Below are positions 1-8,026 of a stretch of DNA of 64,000 nucleotides, piece after piece. The notes beneath the pieces are model-generated. The model searched no databases and had not been told where the DNA came from. It saw only the letters and a program-made list of their open reading frames with translations. This DNA is from Pseudomonas putida. Lineage in GTDB: Bacteria > Pseudomonadota > Gammaproteobacteria > Pseudomonadales > Pseudomonadaceae. The DNA is taken from NCBI RefSeq assembly GCF_028682475.1, contig NZ_JANHLE010000020.1, positions 1-64,000 of the forward strand, in the 5' to 3' direction. The stretch's first letter is position 1, and every line of letters begins with the position of its first letter. The position numbers were made by a program, and so were the translations under genes.

Positions 1-54
1 ATCACCGTAATCGGTGTCCGGTAAAACTTGACCAGAACAGATTGCCCCGCGATT

Positions 55-74
55 TGATCAATACAGATTGATCA
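55..74. repeat. 8-bp inverted repeat overlapping the topA stop codon
   Basis: TGATCAAT and ATTGATCA form a perfect 8-bp inverted repeat around a 4-base loop (ACAG). The right arm contains the topA stop codon on the minus strand. In the topA transcript this would be a hairpin at the very end of the gene. No U-run follows, so it is not a standard intrinsic terminator. A fragment of the REP core (TTGCCCCGCGAT, about 43-54) lies immediately beyond it. Confidence 0.5.
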
Positions 75-2684
75 GCGCTTGTCTTCAACCTTCCAGGCAT
101 TGCCGTCGTAGAACGCACGCCAGCCGGTCGGCTTGCCCTCGACCTCAGTCTGCACGTACTGCTCCTTGGTCTTGCGGCTGTAGCGAATCACTGCCGGACG
201 GCCATCAGGATCCTTCTTCGGCGCTTCGCAGAGGAAGTGGTACTTCGGATCGATTTCGTCCTTGTGCGGAATGATCTCGATCACCAGTGGCGCACGGGTC
301 TCGCGGTTTTTCGGGAACTGGCTGGCCGCCAGGAACAGACCCGAAGCACCATCACGCAGCACATAGGTGTCATTGACCTTTTCGCACTTGAGTTCCGGCA
401 TCTTCACCGCATCCATCTTCGGCGGCGCCGCTTCGCCGCTCTTGAGCAGCTTGCGGGTGTTCTTGCACTCGGCGTTGGTGCAGCCGAAGAACTTGCCGAA
501 ACGACCGGTCTTGAGCTGCATTTCGCTACCGCACTTGTCGCACTCCAGGCTCGGCCCTTCGTAGCCCTTGATGCGGTAGTTGCCTTCTTCGATCTCGTAG
601 CCGGTGCAATCAGGGTTGTTACCGCAGATGTGCAGCTTGCGCTTCTCATCCAGCAGATAGGCATCCATCGCTGTCGAGCAGATCGGGCAGCGGTGCTTGT
701 TGAGCAGCACGCGCGACTCCGACTCACCCTCGTCGTCGGCGGCGATTTCATCGCCTGGCACCAGGTTCACAGTGGCCTTGCAACGCTCTTTGGGCGGCAG
801 GCTGTAGCCCGAGCAACCGAGGAACACGCCGGTGGAGGCGGTACGGATCATCATCGGCCGACCGCAATCCTTGCACGCAATGTTGGTCAGGGTCGGCTGA
901 TTGGCACGCATGCCCTTCTCGCCATCCTCGGCCAGCTTCAGCTTGTTGCTGAAATCGCCGTAGAACTCGTCCAGCACGTTTTTCCAGTCGCGTTCGCCCT
1001 GGGCCACGTCATCGAGGTTCTCTTCCATGCCAGCGGTGAAGCCGTAGTCCATCAGGTTGGAGAAGCTCTCGGACAGGCGCTCGGTGACGATGTCGCCCAT
1101 CTTTTCGGAGTAGAACCGACGGTTGTGCAGGGTCACGTAGCCGCGATCCTGAATGGTCGAAATGATCGCCGCGTAAGTGGAAGGACGGCCAATGCCGCGT
1201 TTTTCCATTTCCTTGACCAGACTGGCCTCGGAGTAACGCGCAGGCGGTTTGGTGAAGTGCTGGCTTGGGTCGATCTGGATCAGCTTGAGCACTTCGCCCT
1301 GGTTCATCTCAGGCAGCACGTCGTCATCGCCCGGTTTGCTCTGCTGTGGCAGCACACGGGTGTAACCGTCGAACTTGAGGATACGGCCTTTGGCACGCAG
1401 CTCGAAGTCACCGGCAGTGACGCTGACGGTGGTCGACAGGTACTGCGCCGGTGGCATCTGGCAGGCCAGGAACTGGCGCCAGATCAACTCGTACAAACGC
1501 TCGGCATCACGTTCCATGCCGCTGAGCTTGGTCGGATGGGTGTTGACGTCGGAAGGTCGAATCGCTTCGTGCGCCTCCTGGGCACCCTCTTTGCTGCCGT
1601 AGACGATCGGCGCCTCAGGCAGGTATTTCTTGCCGAACTCGCTTTCGATGTAGCTGCGAGCCATTTCCACCGCATCGACCGAAAGGTTGGTCGAGTCGGT
1701 ACGCATATAGGTGATGTAGCCGGCTTCGTACAGACGCTGGGCCATCATCATGGTCTTCTTCACCCCGAAGCCCAGGCGGTTGCTCGCAGCCTGCTGCAGG
1801 GTGGAGGTAATGAACGGTGCCGACGGCTTGCTGCTGGTCGGGCGATCTTCACGCTTGGCGACGGTGTAGCTGGAAGACTTGAGCTTCTCCAGCGCGGCCA
1901 TGGCCTGGGTTTCGTTGAGCGGCTTGAAGGCTTCGCCCTTCTCCCGTGCCACTTCGAAACGCACCTTGGCATCCTTGGCGGTGCCAAGGTCGGCATGCAC
2001 TTCCCAGTATTCTTCCGGGATGAACGCGCGGATCTCGCGCTCACGCTCAACCACCAGCTTTACCGCTACCGATTGCACACGACCGGCGGACAGACCACGG
2101 GCGATCTTCGACCACAGCAGTGGCGAGACCATGTAGCCCACCACGCGGTCGAGGAAGCGACGCGCCTGCTGGGCATTGACCCGATCGATATCCAGTTCGC
2201 CCGGCTGCGAGAACGCTTCCTGGATGGCCTTCTTGGTGATTTCGTTGAACACCACGCGCTTGTAGCGGCTGTCGTCACCACCGATGGCTTCGCGCAGGTG
2301 CCAGGCAATGGCTTCCCCCTCGCGATCCAAGTCGGTTGCGAGATAGATGGTGTCGGCATCTTTGGCCAGACGACGCAGTTCTTCGATGACCTTTTCCTTG
2401 CCCGGAAGGATCTCGTACTTGGCCTTCCAGCCGTGGTCCGGATCAACCCCCATGCGCGCGACCAGTTGCTTGCGCGCCTTTTCTTTCGGCGACAGGGCTG
2501 GCGCTTCGCCTGCAGCGGCCTTGCCACGCTTGGCGGCGGGCTCTTTGCTGGCGCTGGCCGAACCGCTGGTGGGCAGGTCTCGGATATGGCCGATACTCGA
2601 CTTCACCACGTACTGGCTGCCCAGGTACTTGTTGATGGTCTTGGCCTTAGCCGGGGATTCCACAATGACCAGCGATTTGCCCAT
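72..2684 (-). CDS. topA: DNA topoisomerase I (type IA)
   Basis: Relaxes negatively supercoiled DNA by cutting and passing a single strand. The 870-residue length is normal for Pseudomonas TopA. An N-terminal Toprim domain opens with VIVESPAKAKTI and carries the metal-binding acidic pair D118/D120 (ATDLDREGEA). The catalytic tyrosine is Y326 in ITYMRTDS. The C-terminal quarter holds cysteine clusters of the topoisomerase zinc-finger type (CKDCG, CPICS, CDKCG), followed by a zinc-less tail. A low-complexity Ala/Lys/Ser insert near residues 41-70 is typical of the genus. It is transcribed alone, and the 100-bp gap upstream should hold the promoter. Large open frames on the opposite strand are codon-bias shadows. 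Confidence 0.97.
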   Translation of the reverse strand: MGKSLVIVESPAKAKTINKYLGSQYVVKSSIGHIRDLPTSGSASASKEPAAKRGKAAAGEAPALSPKEKARKQLVARMGVDPDHGWKAKYEILPGKEKVIEELRRLAKDADTIYLATDLDREGEAIAWHLREAIGGDDSRYKRVVFNEITKKAIQEAFSQPGELDIDRVNAQQARRFLDRVVGYMVSPLLWSKIARGLSAGRVQSVAVKLVVEREREIRAFIPEEYWEVHADLGTAKDAKVRFEVAREKGEAFKPLNETQAMAALEKLKSSSYTVAKREDRPTSSKPSAPFITSTLQQAASNRLGFGVKKTMMMAQRLYEAGYITYMRTDSTNLSVDAVEMARSYIESEFGKKYLPEAPIVYGSKEGAQEAHEAIRPSDVNTHPTKLSGMERDAERLYELIWRQFLACQMPPAQYLSTTVSVTAGDFELRAKGRILKFDGYTRVLPQQSKPGDDDVLPEMNQGEVLKLIQIDPSQHFTKPPARYSEASLVKEMEKRGIGRPSTYAAIISTIQDRGYVTLHNRRFYSEKMGDIVTERLSESFSNLMDYGFTAGMEENLDDVAQGERDWKNVLDEFYGDFSNKLKLAEDGEKGMRANQPTLTNIACKDCGRPMMIRTASTGVFLGCSGYSLPPKERCKATVNLVPGDEIAADDEGESESRVLLNKHRCPICSTAMDAYLLDEKRKLHICGNNPDCTGYEIEEGNYRIKGYEGPSLECDKCGSEMQLKTGRFGKFFGCTNAECKNTRKLLKSGEAAPPKMDAVKMPELKCEKVNDTYVLRDGASGLFLAASQFPKNRETRAPLVIEIIPHKDEIDPKYHFLCEAPKKDPDGRPAVIRYSRKTKEQYVQTEVEGKPTGWRAFYDGNAWKVEDKR

Positions 2685-2784
2685 GGATCGGAAAATTCCT
2701 GAATACTGAAAATAAAAACACGGCAGGTACCTGACGCGGCACCGCTATATATAGTGGCAACAGAGTGAGGTCAAGCGCGAGGCG

Positions 2785-3036
2785 TTAGCCACCCTCGGCA
2801 TCTGGCCGGGAAAACAGCTCGGCTTCAGCCTTGACCAAAGCAAAGCGCGGCACTTGCTCGCCGTCAACCTCAACCGACTCCATAAACATCGAAAGGGGTC
2901 GAACCCAGAGGCCGAACTCGCCGTACAGGGCCTGGTAAAACACCACCCACTCCTCGGTTTCGGAATGGCGCGCCGTGCCGAACACACGATACTCAGGCCC
3001 CTTGTAATGCCGGTATACGCCTGGTTGTATCTGCAT
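2785..3036 (-). CDS. DUF1653 family protein
   Basis: An 83-residue protein whose opening (YRHYKGPEYRVFGTARHSET) and WVVFYQALYG segment match the small DUF1653 family. This family is widespread in proteobacteria and its biochemical role is unknown. The start chosen has a good ribosome site (GAGGG, 9 bases upstream), and the upstream extension of the frame reads through the fadA terminator. The fadBA terminator at 3074-3100 separates it from fadA, so it probably has its own promoter although it lies just downstream on the same strand. No membrane segment or signal peptide is seen. Confidence 0.85.
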   Translation of the reverse strand: MQIQPGVYRHYKGPEYRVFGTARHSETEEWVVFYQALYGEFGLWVRPLSMFMESVEVDGEQVPRFALVKAEAELFSRPDAEGG

Positions 3037-3073
3037 GTTGCTCGCCCTCTTGAAAAAAAATTTCTGCAAAAAC

Positions 3074-3100
3074 AAAAACCGGGGCACCAGGCCCCGGTTT
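3074..3100 (-). terminator. Intrinsic terminator of the fadBA operon
   Basis: On the minus strand, a 10-bp perfect stem (AAACCGGGGC with GCCCCGGTTT) around a 5-base loop is followed by a T-run. It sits 15 bases past the fadA stop. Confidence 0.85.
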
Positions 3101-3115
3101 CCGTCAGCTAAACGC

Positions 3116-4291
3116 TTAAACGCGTTCGAAGACGGTGGTGATACCTTGGCCCAGGCCGACGCACATGGTCGAAACGCCGAAGGTCCCGCCATTCTGCTTC
3201 ATGACGTTGAGCAGAGTGCCGGAAATCCGCGCACCAGAGCAACCGAAAGGATGACCCAGGGCGATGGCGCCGCCGTGCAGGTTAACCTTCTCATCCATCT
3301 TGTCGAGCACTTTCAGATCTTTCAGCACTGGCAAGGCCTGTGCCGCGAAGGCTTCGTTGAGCTCGAAGAAGTCGATGTCGGCAATGCTCAGACCCGCGCG
3401 CTTGAGCGCTTTCTGGGTTGCCGGTACCGGACCGTAGCCCATGATTGCCGGGTCGACACCGGCCACGGCCATGGAACGGATCACGGCCAGCGGCTGGATA
3501 CCCAGGTCCTGGGCACGTTGGGCCGACATGACGATCATGCACGAAGCGCCGTCGGTGATCTGCGACGACGTACCGGCAGTCACGGTACCACCTTTCGGGT
3601 TGAAAGCCGGCTTCAGGGCCGCCAGGCTTTCCAGGGTGGTGTCCGGGCGAATGGTTTCGTCGTAGTCGAAGACTTTGAGGAAGCCGTTCTCGTCGTAGCC
3701 CTGCATCGGGATGATTTCATCCTTGAACTTGCCTTCGACCGTCGCCTGGTGGGCGAGCTGGTGCGAACGCAGGCCGAACAGGTCTTGCTGCTCACGGCTG
3801 ATGCCGTGCATCTTGCCAAGCATTTCGGCGGTCAGGCCCATCATGCCCGAAGCCTTGGCGGCGTACAGCGACATGTGCGGGTTCGGATCGACACCGTGCA
3901 TCATGCTGACGTGGCCCATGTGCTCGACGCCACCGACGACGAACACGTCGCCGTTGCCGGTCATGATCGCCTGCGCTGCGGTGTGCAGGGCGCTCATGGA
4001 CGAGCCACACAGACGGCTGACGGTCTGGCCGGCCGCAGTGTGCGGGATCTGGGTCATCAACGACGCCATGCGGGCGATGTTCCAGCCCTGCTCCAGGGTC
4101 TGGTTGACGCAGCCCCAGATCACGTCTTCGACTTCGTTAGGGTCGACCTTGGTGTTGCGCTCCAGCACCTTGCTGATCAGGTGCGCGGACATGTCTTCGG
4201 CGCGGGTGTTGCGGTGCATGCCACCCTTGGAGCGGCCCATCGGCGTGCGACCGAAGTCGACAATCACCACGTCTCTTGGATTCAGGCTCAT
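3116..4291 (-). CDS. fadA: 3-ketoacyl-CoA thiolase, beta subunit of the fatty acid oxidation complex
   Basis: Catalyses the last step of beta-oxidation, splitting 3-ketoacyl-CoA with CoA into acetyl-CoA and a shortened acyl-CoA. The 391-residue length is that of FadA. The nucleophilic cysteine is C95 in SRLCGSSMSA. The second thiolase signature HGGAIALGHPFG and the C-terminal active-site cysteine C377 (TMCVGLGQG) are intact. It follows fadB by 29 bases on the same strand and ends at a strong terminator, so the two form the fadBA operon and encode the alpha2-beta2 complex. Confidence 0.97.
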   Translation of the reverse strand: MSLNPRDVVIVDFGRTPMGRSKGGMHRNTRAEDMSAHLISKVLERNTKVDPNEVEDVIWGCVNQTLEQGWNIARMASLMTQIPHTAAGQTVSRLCGSSMSALHTAAQAIMTGNGDVFVVGGVEHMGHVSMMHGVDPNPHMSLYAAKASGMMGLTAEMLGKMHGISREQQDLFGLRSHQLAHQATVEGKFKDEIIPMQGYDENGFLKVFDYDETIRPDTTLESLAALKPAFNPKGGTVTAGTSSQITDGASCMIVMSAQRAQDLGIQPLAVIRSMAVAGVDPAIMGYGPVPATQKALKRAGLSIADIDFFELNEAFAAQALPVLKDLKVLDKMDEKVNLHGGAIALGHPFGCSGARISGTLLNVMKQNGGTFGVSTMCVGLGQGITTVFERV

Positions 4292-4320
4292 ATATTCTCT
4301 CGCTCTCTATCGTTGGGCGC

Positions 4321-6468
4321 TTAACCGAAGAAGCTCTGGCCGTTTTTGGCCATTTCACGCAGCTTCGCGGTGGGGTGATACAGCGGACCCAGATCGGCGT
4401 ACTTGTCTGCCAGGGCAACGAATTCTGCAACACCGATCGAGTCGATGTAGCGCAGCGCACCGCCACGGAACGGAGGGAAACCGATACCGTAGACCAGACC
4501 CATGTCGGCTTCGGCGGCGGTTTCGACGATACCGTCTTCCAGGCAACGAACGGTTTCCAGGCACAGCGGCACCATCATCCAGTTGATGATGTCTTCGTCA
4601 GTGACTTCACGCTGCTCGTAGATGACCGGCTTGAGCACTTCGAGGACAGCCGCATCGGCGACTTTCTTCGGCTTGCCGCGCTTGTCGGTCTCGTAGGCGT
4701 AGAAGCCCTTGCCGTTCTTCTGGCCCAGGCGGTTGGCTTCGTAGAGCGCGTCGACGGCCGAACGACGGTCGTCCTTCATGCGGTCCGGGAAGCCTTCGGC
4801 CATAACGTCACGGCCGTGGTGGCCGGTGTCGATACCAACCACGTCCATCAGGTAGGCCGGGCCCATCGGCCAACCGAATTTTTCCATGATTTTGTCGATG
4901 CGCACGAAGTCGACACCGGCGCTGACCAGCTTGGCGAAACCGCCGAAGTACGGGAACAGCACGCGGTTGACCAAAAAGCCCGGGCAGTCGTTGACCACGA
5001 TCGGGTTCTTGCCCATTTTCTTGGCGTAGGCAACGGTGGTGGCTACGGCCACGTCGCTGGACTTCTCGCCACGAATCACTTCCACCAACGGCATCATGTG
5101 CACCGGGTTGAAGAAGTGCATGCCGACGAAGTTTTCCGGGCGTTTGAGCGCCTTGGCCAGCAGGTTGATGGAGATGGTCGAGGTGTTGGAGGCCAGAATG
5201 GCATCTTCCTTCACCTGGCCTTCCACTTCAGCCAGTACCGCTTGCTTGACCTTCGGGTTCTCGACCACGGCTTCAACGACGATATCGACGTTGGCGAAGT
5301 CGCCATAGGACAGGGTCGGGCGAATCGCGTTCAGCGCTTCAGCCATTTTCGCCGGGGTCAGGCGGCCTTTTTCAACGCGCTTGCCGAGCAGCTTGGAGGC
5401 TTCGTTCAAGCCCAGCTGGATGGCGCCTTCGTTGATGTCCTTCATCAGGATCGGGGTGCCCTTGACCGCCGACTGGTAGGCGATGCCGCCACCCATGATG
5501 CCGGCGCCGAGGACGGCGGCCTGCTTCACGTCACGCGCGATTTCGTCGTGGGCCTTGGCCTTGCGCTTGAGCTCCTGGTCGTTGAGGAACAGACCGATCA
5601 GGCTCTCGGCAACCGAAGTCTTGGCCAGTTTGACGAAGCCGGCAGCTTCGACTTCCAGGGCTTTGTCACGACCGAAGTTGGCCGCCTTCTGGATGCTTTT
5701 GATCGCTTCGACTGGCGCCGGGTAGTTCGGGCCCGCCTGACCGGCGACGAAACCTTTGGCGGTTTCGAACGACATCATCTGCTCGATGGCGTTGAGCTTG
5801 AGCTTCTCAAGCTTCGGCTGACGCTTGGCCTTGTGATCGAACTCGCCGCTGATGGCGCGCTTGATCAGGTCCAGTGCTGCGGCCTGAAGCAGCTCAGGGG
5901 CTACCACGGCATCGACGGCGCCGACTTTCAGGGCGTCTTCAGCACGGTTTTCCTTGCCGGCGGCAATCCACTCGATGGCGTTGTCGGCACCGATGATGCG
6001 CGGCAGGCGCACAGTACCGCCAAAGCCCGGGTAGATACCCAGCTTGACTTCCGGCAGGCCGATCTTGGCGTTGCTGGACATCACGCGGTAGTCGGCAGCC
6101 AGGCACATTTCCAGACCGCCGCCCAGGGCGATGCCGTTGATCGCGGCAACAGTCGGCACGGCCAGGTCTTCGAAATCGCTGAAAATCCGGTTGGCTTCCA
6201 GGTTGCCGGCGACCAGTTCGGCCTCGGGCAGCTTGAAGTTATCGACAAACTCAGTGATATCCGCGCCGACGATGAACACGTCCTTGCCACTGCTGACAAT
6301 CACGCCTTTGATCGATGCGTCGGCCTTGATGGTGTCTACGGCCTGACGCAATTCGTTCAGGGTAAGACGGTTGAACTTGTTGACGGACTCACCCTTGAGG
6401 TCGAACTTCAGTTCGACGATGCCGCTTTCAAGAGCCTTAACCGTGATGGCTTTACCTTCGTAAATCAT
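4321..6468 (-). CDS. fadB: Multifunctional enoyl-CoA hydratase / 3-hydroxyacyl-CoA dehydrogenase, alpha subunit
   Basis: Carries out hydration of enoyl-CoA, dehydrogenation of L-3-hydroxyacyl-CoA, and isomerase/epimerase steps of beta-oxidation. The 715-residue product starting MIYEGKAITV has the expected FadB length. The N-terminal crotonase domain shows GGGLEMCLAADYR and GIYPGFGGTVRLPR. The NAD-binding Rossmann motif GAGIMGGGIAY begins the dehydrogenase half. The conserved dehydrogenase motifs GMHFFNPV and NDCPGFLVNR are present. The frame extends 35 codons upstream, but those codons lack family similarity. Expression would be expected to respond to fatty acids, usually through PsrA/FadR-type repressors in pseudomonads. 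Confidence 0.97.
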   Translation of the reverse strand: MIYEGKAITVKALESGIVELKFDLKGESVNKFNRLTLNELRQAVDTIKADASIKGVIVSSGKDVFIVGADITEFVDNFKLPEAELVAGNLEANRIFSDFEDLAVPTVAAINGIALGGGLEMCLAADYRVMSSNAKIGLPEVKLGIYPGFGGTVRLPRIIGADNAIEWIAAGKENRAEDALKVGAVDAVVAPELLQAAALDLIKRAISGEFDHKAKRQPKLEKLKLNAIEQMMSFETAKGFVAGQAGPNYPAPVEAIKSIQKAANFGRDKALEVEAAGFVKLAKTSVAESLIGLFLNDQELKRKAKAHDEIARDVKQAAVLGAGIMGGGIAYQSAVKGTPILMKDINEGAIQLGLNEASKLLGKRVEKGRLTPAKMAEALNAIRPTLSYGDFANVDIVVEAVVENPKVKQAVLAEVEGQVKEDAILASNTSTISINLLAKALKRPENFVGMHFFNPVHMMPLVEVIRGEKSSDVAVATTVAYAKKMGKNPIVVNDCPGFLVNRVLFPYFGGFAKLVSAGVDFVRIDKIMEKFGWPMGPAYLMDVVGIDTGHHGRDVMAEGFPDRMKDDRRSAVDALYEANRLGQKNGKGFYAYETDKRGKPKKVADAAVLEVLKPVIYEQREVTDEDIINWMMVPLCLETVRCLEDGIVETAAEADMGLVYGIGFPPFRGGALRYIDSIGVAEFVALADKYADLGPLYHPTAKLREMAKNGQSFFG

Positions 6469-6834
6469 CAACTGATCTCCACGATATGGAAGCTGAACTG
6501 TACACGCCGAACGCTGGTGAAGGACCCGGCCGGCCGTTGGCCGTGAGTTGCCGAATCCTTGCGCCAGGCACACCCGTCAGCGCGATAGTCGGGATTCTGT
6601 AAGAGCCTTCTGACAATACAAACGCTCAATTCATACGCCCGTTTGATTTGGGTATGCACACATTCAACGAAAAGATCGCCGTTGTCAAATGCCCGAAAGC
6701 GGTGTGAAAACGCGACTTTACGGTCACTTTCTGCTGAGCAGGAGCAAATACGGGTATCAGTGATCGAAGCGTATTCACGCCAACGATAATGGACAAAGGC
6801 TTACACACGCCTGCACAGGATCAACGCAGGGTCG
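6469..6834. other. fadB upstream region, no gene seen
   Basis: This stretch must contain the fadBA promoter on the minus strand. A 6-bp inverted repeat CAAACG/CGTTTG brackets about 15 bases near 6619-6645. Its arms resemble the C/GAAAC-GTTTC/G halves of PsrA operators, but the spacing is much wider than the usual 2-4 bases. No protein-coding frame here is convincing. Confidence 0.4.
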
Positions 6835-6905
6835 GTGGGAGCGGGCTTGCCCCGCGATTCGCGTTTTGTCGGGGAAATCGTCTCGCGAGGCAAGCTCGCT
6901 CCCAC
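6835..6905. repeat. REPIN: inverted pair of Pseudomonas REP sequences
   Basis: A REP unit GTGGGAGCGGGCTTGCCCCG(CGA) at 6835-6857 is followed by its slightly diverged inverse at 6883-6905, with about 25 bases between. This is the REP-doublet arrangement mobilised by RAYT transposases. No RAYT gene is in the window. Confidence 0.9.
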
Positions 6906-6999
6906 AGGGAGTCCGCTACACTGGGAAGGAATCAAGAATTAGACCGGCCTGCCTGGCCCGCCTGCCCGATACGACTATCGGGCTTTTTATTGCTTGCGA

Positions 7000-7437
7000 T
7001 CAGGCCAGGGCTTTGAGCACCGCGGCAATATCCTGCAATACAGCCGTTTCACCCCGCTCCCCCCAGTAGAGGGCAACCATTTGCGGGCCGGCTTCGACCT
7101 TGTAGACGCTTTCCGGCAAGCGGGCGAAATGCTCTGCCAGCACAGGATCGGCACATGGCTCACGCCATTGGTTGAGCCAGGTGCCCGGGGTGGTTTGCCA
7201 GTAGCTCCAGCTGTCTGCCCTGCCCTGGCGCCGCGGCCGCACGTATTGCGCGCAGGGGCTTGGCGGCTCTTTGGGCAGCCAGTGCGGCCACTGCTGAGGC
7301 GCCAGTTGCATGGTCAAGCCCATGCGCCGGGCTTCCATACGCAAAGCCATGCGGCCACTCTGGTTACGCGAAGGACGCAACCAGGCCAAGGGGCTGAGAA
7401 TCAGCGCAAGGATTGACACCACTACCCAGACCGTCAT
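7000..7437 (-). CDS. Conserved hypothetical protein with one N-terminal membrane anchor
   Basis: A 145-residue protein. Residues 1-19 (TVWVVVSILALILSPLAWL) form one hydrophobic helix, followed by a basic stretch (RPSRNQSGRMALRMEARR). The rest is soluble, with several tryptophans and an acidic-to-mixed C-terminus, so the likely form is a cytoplasmic domain tethered by one helix. I recognise no enzyme motif. The start at MTVW is preferred because GGGAA lies about 10 bases upstream; alternatives add 5 or 9 residues. It is divergently arranged with the universal stress gene at 7547. Function unknown; the same position next to usp/uup is occupied by a similar gene in other pseudomonads as far as I recall. 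Confidence 0.75.
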   Translation of the reverse strand: MTVWVVVSILALILSPLAWLRPSRNQSGRMALRMEARRMGLTMQLAPQQWPHWLPKEPPSPCAQYVRPRRQGRADSWSYWQTTPGTWLNQWREPCADPVLAEHFARLPESVYKVEAGPQMVALYWGERGETAVLQDIAAVLKALA

Positions 7438-7546
7438 ATCTGTTGTTCCCATAAAGCTTTGCAAATGAGCTGGTTAGCCGAGGTTCTGAGCGATCAGCCT
7501 GAAACCGACCATACTTGAACTATCGCGACTGTCAGGAGAGCCTCTC

Positions 7547-7987
7547 ATGCCCTACGAACACATACTGGTTGCCGTCGACCTGACCGAAGAATGCGATCCG
7601 GTCATCAAGCGCGCCATGACATTGGCTGCATCGACCGAGACCAAAGTTTCTCTGGTGCATATTGTCGAGCCCATGGCCATGGCGTTTGGTGGCGATGTGC
7701 CGATGGACCTGTCCCAGCTGCAGCAACAACAGTTCGACCAGGCGAAAGAACGCATGGACCGCCTGTTCGTCAAATACCCTGAGATCAAGCGCGGCGACTC
7801 ACACCTGACCTACGGACAACCCCGCCAGGAGATCCATCAACTGGCGAAGGAGAATGCCTGCGACCTGATCGTGGTCGGCAGCCACGGCCGTCACGGTCTG
7901 GCCCTGCTGCTGGGCTCCACCGCCAACGACGTCCTGCACGGCGCACCTTGCGATGTGCTTGCTGTCCGCCTGCTGAAAAGAGAGTAA
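7547..7987 (+). CDS. Universal stress protein (UspA family)
   Basis: A single-domain 146-residue Usp. It opens YEHILVAVDLTEE, the usual first beta strand. The C-terminal ATP-binding signature is visible as VVGSHGRHGLALLLGSTAND (G-x2-G-x9-G-S/T), so this is probably the ATP-binding subgroup. A strong ribosome site (CAGGAGAG) precedes the ATG. Such proteins act in the cytoplasm during stasis, oxygen limitation and other stresses. It is monocistronic and ends in a perfect hairpin shared with the convergent uup gene. Confidence 0.95.
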   Translation: MPYEHILVAVDLTEECDPVIKRAMTLAASTETKVSLVHIVEPMAMAFGGDVPMDLSQLQQQQFDQAKERMDRLFVKYPEIKRGDSHLTYGQPRQEIHQLAKENACDLIVVGSHGRHGLALLLGSTANDVLHGAPCDVLAVRLLKRE

Positions 7988-7994
7988 CCCGATT

Positions 7995-8019
7995 AGCCCG
8001 GCGCAGCGTGCGCCGGGCT
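7995..8019. terminator. Hairpin between convergent usp and uup genes
   Basis: An 11-bp perfect stem (AGCCCGGCGCA with TGCGCCGGGCT) surrounds a 3-base loop, placed between the two stop codons. U-runs are short on both sides, so termination efficiency is uncertain. Confidence 0.65.
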
Positions 8020-8026
8020 CCTGCCT

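Noticed and set aside
237..2702. An 821-codon open frame opposite topA
   Set aside because: It mirrors topA exactly, has no ribosome site or family look, and is a GC-bias shadow.
4276..6546. A 756-codon frame opposite fadB, with a similar one opposite fadA (3035-4324)
   Set aside because: Antisense to well-supported genes; His/Gln/Val-rich composition typical of reverse-strand shadows.
6619..6645. A PsrA/FadR operator ahead of fadB
   Set aside because: The half-sites CAAAC and GTTTG are about 17 bases apart instead of 2-4, so it was not listed as an operator.
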